Of a stretch of DNA of 64,000 nucleotides, positions 53,921 through 62,330 are shown piece by piece. Where the stretch lies: the NCBI GenBank assembly GCA_017550685.1, contig JAFZOJ010000141.1, positions 1-64,000 of the forward strand, in the 5' to 3' direction. The notes below the pieces were generated by a model. The model searched no databases and was not told the origin of the DNA. It was given only the letters and a program-made list of their open reading frames with translations. This DNA comes from Treponema sp. (GTDB taxonomy: Bacteria; Spirochaetota; Spirochaetia; Treponematales; Treponemataceae). The first letter of the stretch is position 1. The number at the start of each line of letters is the position of its first letter. The translations under genes were made by a program, and so were the position numbers.

Positions 53921-55525
53921 ATGAAACTTACAAAAGACGGAATAATGAATAAATCTGAGTGGGAGAATAAAGGTTACTCGTTACCCGGCTTTGACCGTGC
54001 TGCTGTAGAAGCGGCTACAAAGGCAGAACCGTTCTGGATTCATTTTGGTGCGGGAAATATTTTCCGTGCGTTCCAGGCAAACGTTGTGCAGGAGCTTTTG
54101 AATAAGGGTGTGCTTGACCGCGGTCTTGTTGTTGCCGAAGGATACGACTACGAAATCATAGAAAAGATGTACCGTCCTCATGACAATATCGGTGCGCTTG
54201 TTACTTTAAAATCCAGCGGCTCTGTTGAAAAAACTGTTGTAGGTTCCATAATGGAGGCTCTTGCTGCCGACAGTGATAACGAAGAAGACTGGGCAAGGCT
54301 GCGTGAAATTTTCCGTGCTCCTTCGCTTCAGATGGTTACGTTTACAATTACAGAAAAGGGCTATCTTTTGAAAAATGCGGCCGGTGTTTTTATGCCCGGA
54401 GTAGAAGCAGATTTTGATGAAGGTCCAGTTCTTCCAAAATCATATATCGGTAAGGTTGTAACACTTCTTCACGAACGCTATGTAAACGGTGAGCTTCCGG
54501 TTGCTATGGTTAGTATGGATAACTGCTCGCACAACGGGGACAAGCTTTATGCCGCTGTAAATGAATTTGCCGAAGAATGGGAACGCCGTGGAGTTTGCAA
54601 GCCTGGTTTCTTAGCTTATGTAAATAATCCTTCTAAGGTAAGCTTTCCATGGACAATGATAGATAAAATCACTCCACGCCCGGATGCCAAGATTGAAAAG
54701 ATTTTAGCTGACGATGGAATTGAACAGCTTGAACCTGTAATTACCAGCAAAAAAACTTATGTGGCTCCTTTTGTAAATGCAGAGGAATGCCAGTATCTTG
54801 TTATAGAAGATGCTTTTCCTAACGGACGACCTGAGCTTGAAAAAGCAGGCCTGTACTTTACTGACCGCGCTACTGTAGACAAGGTAGAAAAGATGAAGGT
54901 TTGTACCTGTCTGAATCCGCTGCATACCTTCCTGGCTGTAAGCGGTTGTCTGCTCGGTTACACTTTGATTGCAGATGAAATGAAGGATCCGGATTTACTG
55001 CGCCTTGTAAAACGCCTTGGTTACGAAGAAGGACTTCCTGTTGTTGTTGATCCCGGTATTATCAAACCGCGCGATTTTATTGACGAGGTTGTAAATATCC
55101 GTATTCCAAATCCTTTTATGCCTGATACACCTCAGCGCATTGCCTGCGATACTTCTCAGAAATTGAGCATTCGTTTTGGTGAAACAATAAAGGGATATCT
55201 TGCGCGTGCAGATTTGAATGTGGCAGACCTTAAGGTTGTGCCGCTCGTGTTTGCTTTGTGGCTTCGCTATCTGCAGGCAATTGATGATAAGGGCCAGCCT
55301 TTTGAATTGAGTCCTGACCCGCTGCTGGAAGAGTGCAGGAAATACGTATTGGCCGTGGGCCCTGAGGCTCTCGAAGGGCCACAGGTTGACGAGCTCCTTC
55401 ACCGTGCTGACATCTTTGGTGTAGACTTGTTCGACGCAGGTCTTGCAGGCAAGGTAAAGGAATATTTTACCCGTCTGACTGCAGGTCCTGGTTCGGTAAG
55501 AAGCTTACTTTCGGCAACGGTCTAA
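53921..55525 (+). CDS. uxuB: Fructuronate reductase (mannitol dehydrogenase family)
   Basis: A 534-residue polyol dehydrogenase. FWIHFGAGNIFRAFQ is the NAD-binding start, VSMDNCSHNGDKLYAAV holds the family N-C-x-x-N-G segment, and KVCTCLNPLHTFLAVSGCLLGY corresponds to the catalytic K-x-x-x-x-N-x-x-H. In the hexuronate route it reduces fructuronate to mannonate, supported by uxuA and uxaC nearby; tagaturonate reductase is the alternative. ATG at 53921 has AAGGAAGG upstream. Near residues 480-487 GPEALEGP is encoded by a palindromic element inserted in frame. The last 21 bp overlap the SulP gene, tail to tail. Confidence 0.92.
   Translation: MKLTKDGIMNKSEWENKGYSLPGFDRAAVEAATKAEPFWIHFGAGNIFRAFQANVVQELLNKGVLDRGLVVAEGYDYEIIEKMYRPHDNIGALVTLKSSGSVEKTVVGSIMEALAADSDNEEDWARLREIFRAPSLQMVTFTITEKGYLLKNAAGVFMPGVEADFDEGPVLPKSYIGKVVTLLHERYVNGELPVAMVSMDNCSHNGDKLYAAVNEFAEEWERRGVCKPGFLAYVNNPSKVSFPWTMIDKITPRPDAKIEKILADDGIEQLEPVITSKKTYVAPFVNAEECQYLVIEDAFPNGRPELEKAGLYFTDRATVDKVEKMKVCTCLNPLHTFLAVSGCLLGYTLIADEMKDPDLLRLVKRLGYEEGLPVVVDPGIIKPRDFIDEVVNIRIPNPFMPDTPQRIACDTSQKLSIRFGETIKGYLARADLNVADLKVVPLVFALWLRYLQAIDDKGQPFELSPDPLLEECRKYVLAVGPEALEGPQVDELLHRADIFGVDLFDAGLAGKVKEYFTRLTAGPGSVRSLLSATV
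55357..55382. repeat. PEALEG palindromic element inside uxuB
   Basis: GGGCCCTGAGGCTCTCGAAG followed by GGCCA; flanks TGGCCCT and AGGGCCA-like arms pair around a GAGGCTCTCG centre. In frame it encodes GPEALEGP with no tandem expansion. Confidence 0.85.
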
Positions 55526-57205
55526 CGCTTCATTAATATTTTCAAAAATATTTTCGCGTCCAAGCTTGTCTGCCATGCCTGTTTTTTCAAGCAGCAGATA
55601 TGGCTGAGTATGAATACCGCTTATGACGATTGTAATTCCCTTGCGGTCGCAGGCAGCCTTACACTGTTCAAGGGCGCGGATTCCACCGGCATCAAGATAG
55701 ATTGTATTGCGCATGCGAAGCACGAGATATTTACAATCTGACTGAGCGCGTTCTGTTGCAAGTTCAAATTTTCTAACGGTTCCAAAGAACAAAGGTCCTT
55801 CAATTTCGTATACAAAGGTTTCTGCAGGAATATCAAGATTTTCAGAAGGCTGGTCTCTTTTAATACCGCCTGTAATAATTTCGCGTTCGTTCTGAACTTC
55901 AGAAAGATCAATCATCTTCTTAATAAAGAAGAAGGCAGCAAAACCAAGTCCAACTTCAATGGCAACTGTAAGGTCAATAAATACTGTGATAAGGAAGGTT
56001 ATCGCAAAAACACAGATATCAGATTTCTGGCCGTGCAGAAGGGAACGGATTGCAGGAAAGCCTGCCATGTTCCAGGCAACATTAATCAAAACGGCGGCAA
56101 GGGCAGCCATAGGAATATAAGCGGCGTATTTACCGGCAAAGAGCAGGATTATCAAAAGTGTGAGTGCGTGAATAATACCTGCAACTGGAGTGCGTCCTCC
56201 GTTTTTAATGTTTGTTGCTGTACGGGCAATGGCGCCTGTAGCAGGAATGCCTCCAAAAAGCGGGCTTGCAATATTTGCAATACCCTGTGCAATAAGCTCT
56301 GTATTTGAATCGTGCTTGCTTCCGATCATACCGTCGGCAACTACTGCACTGAGCAGGGATTCAATGGCGGCAAGTACTGCAATTGAAACTGCTGTAGGGA
56401 AAAGTGTTGTAATTGTTTTTATGCTGAGCGAAGGAAGCTGCGGCTTTGGTAAAGTGTTTGGAATTACAAAATGCTGTGAGCCGTCTGCAAAGGTTCCGAT
56501 TGTGTCTGTGTGGAGCCCGCAGGTTTTTTCAAGCACAATGCTTACAACTGTTGCAAGGATAATTACGATAAAGCTGCCCGGAATCTTTTTGATAAACTTA
56601 GACCAGATAAAGATAAATGCAAGGCAGACAGCGGCCATGATTGTTGAATAAAGATTAAAGCTTGCGGCCGAGCGGATATACACGATTATTTTAGGGAGGA
56701 AGTCTCCCGGCATTTTTGAATACTCTTCTCCAAGGATGAGCATTGGCTGTGAAAAGTCAGGGCGCAGACCAAAGAAATCTCCAAGCTGACCTGCAGCAAT
56801 AGTGACTGCAATTCCTGCCGTAAAGCCTGTAACGATTGTATAAGGAATAAACTTTACAAGACCACCCATCTTAAAGGCGCCGAGCAGAATCAAGATAATA
56901 CCTGCCATAACTGTTGCAGTGGCAAGTCCTCCAAGGCCGTACTGGGCAACTACGCCGTAAACAATAACTGCAAAGGCTCCGGTTGGGCCGCCAATCTGTA
57001 CACGGCTTCCGCCAAAAGCAGAAATACAAAAGCCTGCAATAATGGCTGTAAAAAGACCTGCGGCAGGATTAACACCCGACGCAATGGCAAAGGCAATGGC
57101 GAGAGGAAGCGCAACTATTCCGACAATCACACCCGCAATAAGATCACTTACAAATGTTTTTGAATTGTAATTTTTTAATGAATTAATAAGCTCTGGTTTA
57201 AACAT
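55505..57205 (-). CDS. SulP-family anion transporter with STAS domain
   Basis: A 566-residue inner-membrane carrier with about 12-14 hydrophobic segments and a cytoplasmic STAS domain at about 445-560. DLIAGVIVGIVALPLAIAFAIASGVNPAAGLFTAIIAGF, IGGPTGAFAVIVYG and NIASPLFGGIPATGAIARTATNIKNGGRTPVAGI are SulP landmarks. Substrates of bacterial SulP proteins include sulfate, bicarbonate and dicarboxylates; sulfate or bicarbonate are possible here. Encoded against the hexuronate genes, with a 21-bp tail overlap with uxuB. Confidence 0.94.
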   Translation of the reverse strand: MFKPELINSLKNYNSKTFVSDLIAGVIVGIVALPLAIAFAIASGVNPAAGLFTAIIAGFCISAFGGSRVQIGGPTGAFAVIVYGVVAQYGLGGLATATVMAGIILILLGAFKMGGLVKFIPYTIVTGFTAGIAVTIAAGQLGDFFGLRPDFSQPMLILGEEYSKMPGDFLPKIIVYIRSAASFNLYSTIMAAVCLAFIFIWSKFIKKIPGSFIVIILATVVSIVLEKTCGLHTDTIGTFADGSQHFVIPNTLPKPQLPSLSIKTITTLFPTAVSIAVLAAIESLLSAVVADGMIGSKHDSNTELIAQGIANIASPLFGGIPATGAIARTATNIKNGGRTPVAGIIHALTLLIILLFAGKYAAYIPMAALAAVLINVAWNMAGFPAIRSLLHGQKSDICVFAITFLITVFIDLTVAIEVGLGFAAFFFIKKMIDLSEVQNEREIITGGIKRDQPSENLDIPAETFVYEIEGPLFFGTVRKFELATERAQSDCKYLVLRMRNTIYLDAGGIRALEQCKAACDRKGITIVISGIHTQPYLLLEKTGMADKLGRENIFENINEALDRCRK

Positions 57206-57247
57206 AATGACATTGATTATACCGAGTTTACGGATTTATGTCATTCA

Positions 57248-58429
57248 TTATATTTCTTCAAGAAAGCGGTTGAGGAATAAAAGACCCTGTTCGTTGAGAG
57301 AGTAGCGTGTGACTTCTCCGTTGTTTTCGATTTCGGCAAGTCCTTTTTTCTGCCACTGTTCAAAGCGGGTTATAATTTCTGCCGGGATGGCGCGCCTGAA
57401 GGTCTGGTAAAAATGCCGGTCGGTTATGCCTGTGCGTTTTCTAAGGCCCATCATAAAGTATTCAAAGACAGAGTCTTCAAAGTCTATTTCTTCAACAGTC
57501 TGGATGGAATTGAGCTTTGGGGTTGGGGCGTCGCCGAGCCAGAAACTTACATATTTATTTATATCCTTTGTGTTTGTCCATCGGTGGCCGGTTCCGTCTT
57601 CGCGGTAAACGGTTCCTGTAGCGCCGCTACCGCAGCCAAGGTAATCCTGGTGGTTCCAGTACGCAAGGTTATGAATGCATTCGTTTCCGTCGGTGCAGAA
57701 ATTAGAAACCTCGTACTGCCTGTAGCCGTTGTCTTCCAGATATTTTTTTGAGCTGAGCCACAATTCATCACTGCTGTTAAAATCATATTCAAGCTTGCCA
57801 GAGTTTAATTTTTGTCCCAGAGGCGTTTCGTCTTCAATCGTAAGTGAGTACATGGAAATGTGATGAGGCTGATATTTTATAACAGTATCCAGCGTCTGTA
57901 TAAAGCTCTCTTTGGTTTCTCCCGGGAGCCCGCAGATTAAATCATAAGACTTCTTTTTGTGCCAGTGCCGGTGAATTAATTCCATAGCCGCAAGGTTTTC
58001 ATTTTTCTTTGCGCGCCTGTTTACACCGCACAGGCATTCATCCGTACACGACTGGATTCCGCAGGAGATACGGTTTATTCCGCATTGTTCCATTGCTTCC
58101 AGCAGCCTGACCGTAACATCATCCGGGTTTACTTCCATCGTAAATTCAAAATCGTGGTTATATGGCGCAAAGCATTCACAGATTTTTTGGAGCTGGTCTG
58201 GTTCCAGCAGGCTTGGGGTTCCGCCGCCAATGTAAACCGACTTAAGGTTATCGGCCTTGTATTCATTCATCCTGAATTTTATTTCGCGGCACAATGCCTG
58301 TATGTAAGTGTCCGGAATTTTCCTGCCCGCCGTTTTATCGCATACGATACTGAAAAAATCACAGTATTCGCATTTTGAAATGCAGTAGGGAATATGAATG
58401 TAAAGGCAAACTGCACGGCTGTTTTTCAT
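57248..58429 (-). CDS. hemW: Radical SAM heme chaperone HemW-like protein
   Basis: A 393-residue radical SAM protein. YIHIPYCISKCEYCDFFS holds the C-x3-C-x2-C cluster motif, followed by YIGGGTPSLL, EVNPDDV and NRISCGIQS in the HemW/HemN order, and a C-terminal winged domain. It lacks the extra features of oxygen-independent coproporphyrinogen oxidase, and most short homologues are heme chaperones, so HemW is favoured. ATG at 58429 has no ribosome-binding site; TATAAC lies 6 nt upstream (58436-58441), implying a leaderless mRNA. Confidence 0.9.
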   Translation of the reverse strand: MKNSRAVCLYIHIPYCISKCEYCDFFSIVCDKTAGRKIPDTYIQALCREIKFRMNEYKADNLKSVYIGGGTPSLLEPDQLQKICECFAPYNHDFEFTMEVNPDDVTVRLLEAMEQCGINRISCGIQSCTDECLCGVNRRAKKNENLAAMELIHRHWHKKKSYDLICGLPGETKESFIQTLDTVIKYQPHHISMYSLTIEDETPLGQKLNSGKLEYDFNSSDELWLSSKKYLEDNGYRQYEVSNFCTDGNECIHNLAYWNHQDYLGCGSGATGTVYREDGTGHRWTNTKDINKYVSFWLGDAPTPKLNSIQTVEEIDFEDSVFEYFMMGLRKRTGITDRHFYQTFRRAIPAEIITRFEQWQKKGLAEIENNGEVTRYSLNEQGLLFLNRFLEEI

Positions 58430-58460
58430 ATTTTAGTTATATCACAATCCTTTTTTATTT

Positions 58461-58475
58461 GATATACTAACATAC
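58461..58475 (+). promoter_or_regulatory. Candidate hexuronate operator, uxaC site
   Basis: GATATACTAACATAC, 15 nt before the ATG region of uxaC and overlapping a possible -10 TATACT. Shares ATATACTA-N2-AT-R-C with the uxuA and eda sites. Confidence 0.6.
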
Positions 58476-58489
58476 GAGGTGATTTAATA

Positions 58490-59887
58490 ATGAAACAGTT
58501 TTTAGATGAAGATTTTTTACTGCAGAACGAGACCGCAGGAATTTTATATCATAAATATGCAAAACCCCAGCCGATTTTTGATTTTCACAATCATCTGTCG
58601 CCTCAGGAAATCTACGAGAACAAACCGCTTGGAACCCTTGCAAATGCCTGGCTTGATCACGATCACTACAAATGGCGTGCCATGCGTGCAGCCGGCGTAC
58701 CCGAAGAATTGATTACCGGACACGGGGATGATTACGAGCGCTATCTTGCCTTTGTAAAAACACTTCAGCTTTGTGTCGGAAATCCTTTGTACCACTGGAG
58801 CCACCTGGAGCTCAAAAGATACTTTGGAATTGACGTACCTGTAACCGAAAAAAATGCCCGCGAAATCTGGGATAAATGCAACACAATGCTTGCACAGAAT
58901 GATTTTACTCCGTGCGGACTTTTGAAAAAGCTTGATGTACGCGAGCTTTGTACAACCGATGATCCTCTGGACAGCCTTGAATGGCATAAAAAAATTGCAC
59001 AGCAGAATACGGGCATAAAGGTTTGTCCTTCCTTCCGACCGGACTTTATCTTAAACGCCGACAAACCCGGTTTTGGAGAATACATAAGCCGCCTGCAGGA
59101 AGTGAGCGGAAAAAAGTTTACCAGTGTAAAAGATATGCTTGCCGCCCTTGCAGAACGCATGGACTTTTTTAAGGAAAACGGCTGCCTTGTAAGCGACCAT
59201 TCTCTGGAGGATGATTTTTATCTGCCTGCCTCTTATGATGATGTAAACTATATTTTTGAAAAAGCCTGGGTCGGCAAAAAGCTTTCGCATGATGAAATTG
59301 CAAAATACAAGGGATGGATTTTACCGGAGCTTGGCAAGCTTTATGCGCAGAAGGGCTTTGTAATGCAGCTGCACATCGGAGCGCTCAGAGACCAGAATAC
59401 TGCCATGCTCAAGAGTGCCGGAAAAAATATCGGCGAAGACAGTCTTCAGGATTTTAATTATGCGGCACAAACCGGTGCGGTGCTTGATGCAATTTATTCT
59501 GAATGTCCTCAGGCTCATACAATTCTTTATAATCTTAATCCTAAGGATAACGAAGCCCTTGCAACAATGGCCGCCAATTTCCGTAACTGTCAGTTTGGTC
59601 CAGCCTGGTGGTTTAATGATCACAAGGACGGCATAGAAGAACAGATCCGCGTATATTCAAGGACTGCACCTCTGGGCCGTTATATAGGCATGCTTACAGA
59701 CAGTCGCAGCTTTTTGTCATATCCTCGACATGAATATTTCAGAAGAATTTTATGTAATTATGTGGGCACTCTGGTAGAGCAGGGAGAATTCCCATGGGAC
59801 GAAGAATTGCTTGGAAAAATGATTGAGAATATCTGCTACAAAAATGCCTGCGAATTCTTTTCCGGCAATTTTTCTGCAGGAGTTTAA
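58490..59887 (+). CDS. uxaC: Glucuronate/galacturonate isomerase
   Basis: A 465-residue metal-dependent isomerase of the amidohydrolase superfamily that opens the hexuronate route (glucuronate to fructuronate). FDFHNHLSPQEI near the N-terminus holds the H-x-H ligands; HHYKWRAMRAAG-like, CTTDDPLDSLEWH, MQLHIGALRDQN and MLTDSRSFLSYPRHEYFRRILC follow in family order. Length is normal. CGAGGTGAT serves as ribosome-binding site. A patatin gene follows 3 nt later. Confidence 0.97.
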   Translation: MKQFLDEDFLLQNETAGILYHKYAKPQPIFDFHNHLSPQEIYENKPLGTLANAWLDHDHYKWRAMRAAGVPEELITGHGDDYERYLAFVKTLQLCVGNPLYHWSHLELKRYFGIDVPVTEKNAREIWDKCNTMLAQNDFTPCGLLKKLDVRELCTTDDPLDSLEWHKKIAQQNTGIKVCPSFRPDFILNADKPGFGEYISRLQEVSGKKFTSVKDMLAALAERMDFFKENGCLVSDHSLEDDFYLPASYDDVNYIFEKAWVGKKLSHDEIAKYKGWILPELGKLYAQKGFVMQLHIGALRDQNTAMLKSAGKNIGEDSLQDFNYAAQTGAVLDAIYSECPQAHTILYNLNPKDNEALATMAANFRNCQFGPAWWFNDHKDGIEEQIRVYSRTAPLGRYIGMLTDSRSFLSYPRHEYFRRILCNYVGTLVEQGEFPWDEELLGKMIENICYKNACEFFSGNFSAGV

Positions 59888-59890
59888 TTT

Positions 59891-60751
59891 ATGAATTCAG
59901 AAGTTAAAAAAGGTTTGATTCTTGAAGGCGGTGCCATGCGCGGAATGTTTACTTCCGGTGTGCTCGACGTTTTTATGGAAAACAATATTGAGTTTGATGG
60001 AACAATTGGAGTTTCGGCAGGTGCAACCTTTGGCTGTAATTTTAAATCCCGTCAGATTGGAAGGGCAGTGCGCTACAATAAACGCTTTGGAAAAAACTGG
60101 CGTTATTGTTCCATGCGTTCGCTGCTGCTTACCGGCGATATGTATGGTGCCAAATTCTGCTATGATACGCTTCCTAAACAGCTTGATAAAATGGATTTTG
60201 AAACCTATAAAAATAATCCCATGGAATTTTACTGCGTAGCTTCCAACTGTGTTACCGGACTTCCTGTTTATAAAAAGCTCGAAACCTGCGATGATCACGA
60301 CCTTTTGTGGATGCGTGCCAGTGCGTCCATGCCTCTTGTAAGTCGTGTTGTAAAGGTAGACGGTTTTAAGCTTTTGGACGGTGGAATGACAGATTCTATT
60401 CCGCTCAAGTTTTTTGAAGAAATGGGTTATAACCGCAATGTTGTAATTCTGACCCAGCCAAGAGATTTTGTAAAAAAGCCGGCAAGCCTTATTCCGCTTA
60501 TGAAAATACTTTTATTCAAATATCCAAAAATTGTTCAGGCAATGAGCATCCGCCATACAGTTTACAATGAGCAGACCCGACTTGTGTTTGAAAGGGAAAA
60601 ACAGGGAGACGCCTTTGTAATCTGTCCGGAAAAGCCTCTTGATATAAGCCGCACCGAAGGAGACCCTGACGAGCTGCAGAGAGTCTACGAGGAAGGCAGA
60701 AAAGTCGGTCTTGAAAAGCTTGAACAGCTTAAAGCCTTTTTGAATAAGTAA
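59891..60751 (+). CDS. Patatin-like phospholipase
   Basis: A 286-residue serine lipase of the patatin/RssA-like group. The oxyanion loop GLILEGGAMRGMFTSGVLD, nucleophile GVSAGA (G-x-S-x-G) and the catalytic Asp in LLDGGMTDSIPL are all present, so activity is expected. There is no signal peptide or transmembrane segment; it acts in the cytoplasm or on the inner leaflet. It begins 3 nt after uxaC and so is coexpressed with it. The substrate is unknown. Confidence 0.93.
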   Translation: MNSEVKKGLILEGGAMRGMFTSGVLDVFMENNIEFDGTIGVSAGATFGCNFKSRQIGRAVRYNKRFGKNWRYCSMRSLLLTGDMYGAKFCYDTLPKQLDKMDFETYKNNPMEFYCVASNCVTGLPVYKKLETCDDHDLLWMRASASMPLVSRVVKVDGFKLLDGGMTDSIPLKFFEEMGYNRNVVILTQPRDFVKKPASLIPLMKILLFKYPKIVQAMSIRHTVYNEQTRLVFEREKQGDAFVICPEKPLDISRTEGDPDELQRVYEEGRKVGLEKLEQLKAFLNK

Positions 60752-60794
60752 CAAAAGTCACCCCAAAAGTAACCATTGTCACCGTTGTAATGTA

Positions 60795-60800
60795 TATAAT
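60795..60800 (+). promoter_or_regulatory. -10 box before the NfeD-SPFH operon
   Basis: TATAAT with a poorly placed -35 (GTAACC or TTGTCA). The transcript would contain the whole 77-bp repeat copy B in its leader. Confidence 0.45.
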
Positions 60801-60816
60801 TTATGTTAGATTTAAG

Positions 60817-60893
60817 ATGGTAAAGCTAAAAATTGCTTTCGCAATTTTTTTAACGCTTTGCTATTGAACACCGCCCGCTAGCGGGCTTACACA
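60817..60893. repeat. 77-bp two-hairpin repeat, copy B
   Basis: Counterpart of 3543-3619. Outer stem AAAGC/GCTTT, inner stem AAAAATTGC/GCAATTTTT, and second hairpin GCCCG/CGGGC. It ends exactly at the AGGAGGT ribosome-binding site of the nfeD gene. Confidence 0.9.
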
Positions 60894-60905
60894 GGAGGTA
60901 GCCTT

Positions 60906-61358
60906 ATGCAGAGTATTGTTCAGGTATTGAGTAATAACTTGCCTTGGGTTTGGGTTGCGGTTACCATCATCTGCGTGGTGATTGAATCGCTTACTCTTGC
61001 CCTTACTACCATCTGGTTCGGAATAAGCGGATTTGTAATGGTTTTCCTTGCATTTACGCCGCTTCCTTTTGTTGCCCAGCTGTTTATATTTGTTGTAATT
61101 GCCATGCTGCTGCTCATTTTCACCAGACCTTTTGTGAAAAAGAAGCTGAGTCAGAAGCAGATTGCAACAAACTACGAGCGAATCATCGGACAGATTGCCG
61201 TGGTAACAAAAAAAATTACAGCACTTGAAAAAGGAGCTGTTCGGATCAATGGTATGGAATGGACTGCAGCCGTAAAAGAGGACATAACCCTCGAAAAAGG
61301 CAGCAAGTGCATTATCGAAGAAATTGCCGGAGTTACGGCATATGTTAAAGCTATTTAG
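60906..61358 (+). CDS. NfeD-family membrane protein
   Basis: A 150-residue inner-membrane protein with two or three hydrophobic segments (about 15-80) and a small beta-barrel OB-like domain (about 95-150: ERIIGQIAVVTKKI, GAVRINGMEWTAAV, GSKCIIEEIAGVTAYVKAI). This is the short NfeD1b type, which is usually encoded beside an SPFH protein as here. AGGAGGT lies 6-7 nt before the ATG. It probably works with the SPFH protein in membrane microdomain quality control. Confidence 0.92.
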   Translation: MQSIVQVLSNNLPWVWVAVTIICVVIESLTLALTTIWFGISGFVMVFLAFTPLPFVAQLFIFVVIAMLLLIFTRPFVKKKLSQKQIATNYERIIGQIAVVTKKITALEKGAVRINGMEWTAAVKEDITLEKGSKCIIEEIAGVTAYVKAI

Positions 61359-61369
61359 GAGAAAGAAAA

Positions 61370-62254
61370 ATGATTTGGATACTTATTGTAATTGCTGTTC
61401 TGGTTATGGTTCTGATTATCACAAATATCAGAATTGTTCCTCAGTCTGATGCTTATGTAATTGAGCGTCTTGGTGGATATCACAAAACCTGGAATGTAGG
61501 ACTTCATGTAAAAATGCCTTTGATTGACCGCATTTCAAAAAGGGTTTCTCTCAAGGAAAAGGTTTTTGATTTTCCTCCTCAGCCGGTTATCACAAAAGAT
61601 AACGTAACCATGATGATTGATACTGTAGTTTATTTTCAGATTACAGATCCAAAGCTTTATACATACGGTGTAGAAAAGCCAATCAACGCTCTGGAAAATC
61701 TTAGTGCTACAACCTTGCGTAATATTATCGGTGAGCTTGAACTTGATGAATCTCTTACAAGCCGCGATGTTATCAATACAAAGATGCGCTCTATTCTGGA
61801 TGAAGCAACTGACCCTTGGGGAATTAAGGTAAATCGTGTAGAGGTTAAGAATATTGAACCTCCACAGGCAATCCGCGAAGCCATGGAAAAACAGATGAAG
61901 GCAGAACGCGAACGCCGTGAACAGATTCTTATTGCCGAAGGTCACAAGCAGTCAGCAATCCTTGAAGCAGAAGGTCAGAAGCAGGCAATGATTCTGCAGG
62001 CCGAAGCTCAGAAGGAAAGTGCAATTCAGAAGGCAAAGGGAGAAGCCGAAGCTATCCGCGAAGTTCAGCAGGCTAAGGCCGAAGGTCTTAAAATGCTCAA
62101 GGAAGCCGGAATGGATAATTCTGTTCTTAAGCTCCGCAGCCTCGAAGCCTTTGAAAAAGCCGCAGACGGTCAGGCAACAAAGATTATCATTCCGTCAGAT
62201 CTGCAGAGTCTGGCAGGTGTTGTAACAAGCGTTGCTGAAATCGCAAAGAAATAA
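61370..62254 (+). CDS. SPFH/band-7 protein (QmcA/stomatin type)
   Basis: A 294-residue membrane-anchored scaffold. One N-terminal hydrophobic helix (about 2-22) is followed by the SPFH domain (RIVPQSDAYVIERLGGYHKTWNVGLHVKMPLIDRI ... VNRVEVKNIEPPQAIREAM) and a long Ala/Glu/Lys/Gln-rich helix (about 180-245). It assembles into ring complexes that organise membrane proteases such as FtsH. It starts 11 nt after the nfeD gene with AGGAG upstream. The paired order is the standard one. Confidence 0.95.
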   Translation: MIWILIVIAVLVMVLIITNIRIVPQSDAYVIERLGGYHKTWNVGLHVKMPLIDRISKRVSLKEKVFDFPPQPVITKDNVTMMIDTVVYFQITDPKLYTYGVEKPINALENLSATTLRNIIGELELDESLTSRDVINTKMRSILDEATDPWGIKVNRVEVKNIEPPQAIREAMEKQMKAERERREQILIAEGHKQSAILEAEGQKQAMILQAEAQKESAIQKAKGEAEAIREVQQAKAEGLKMLKEAGMDNSVLKLRSLEAFEKAADGQATKIIIPSDLQSLAGVVTSVAEIAKK

Positions 62255-62264
62255 AATAAGAAGG

Positions 62265-62316
62265 CCGGTGGTTGAGTGCTTTGCGAAGCAAAGTGTATCG
62301 AAACCACCGGTTTTAT
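62265..62316 (+). terminator. Long inverted repeat acting as terminator after the SPFH gene
   Basis: CCGGTGGTT and AACCACCGG enclose TGAG ... TCGA with a nested stem CTTTG-CGAAG-CAAAG, and TTTTAT follows. It is a variant of the TGAG-N4-TCGA element seen inside addA, addB, uxuB and the TonB-like gene, here used between genes. Confidence 0.75.
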
Positions 62317-62330
62317 GTTATAATATCTTT

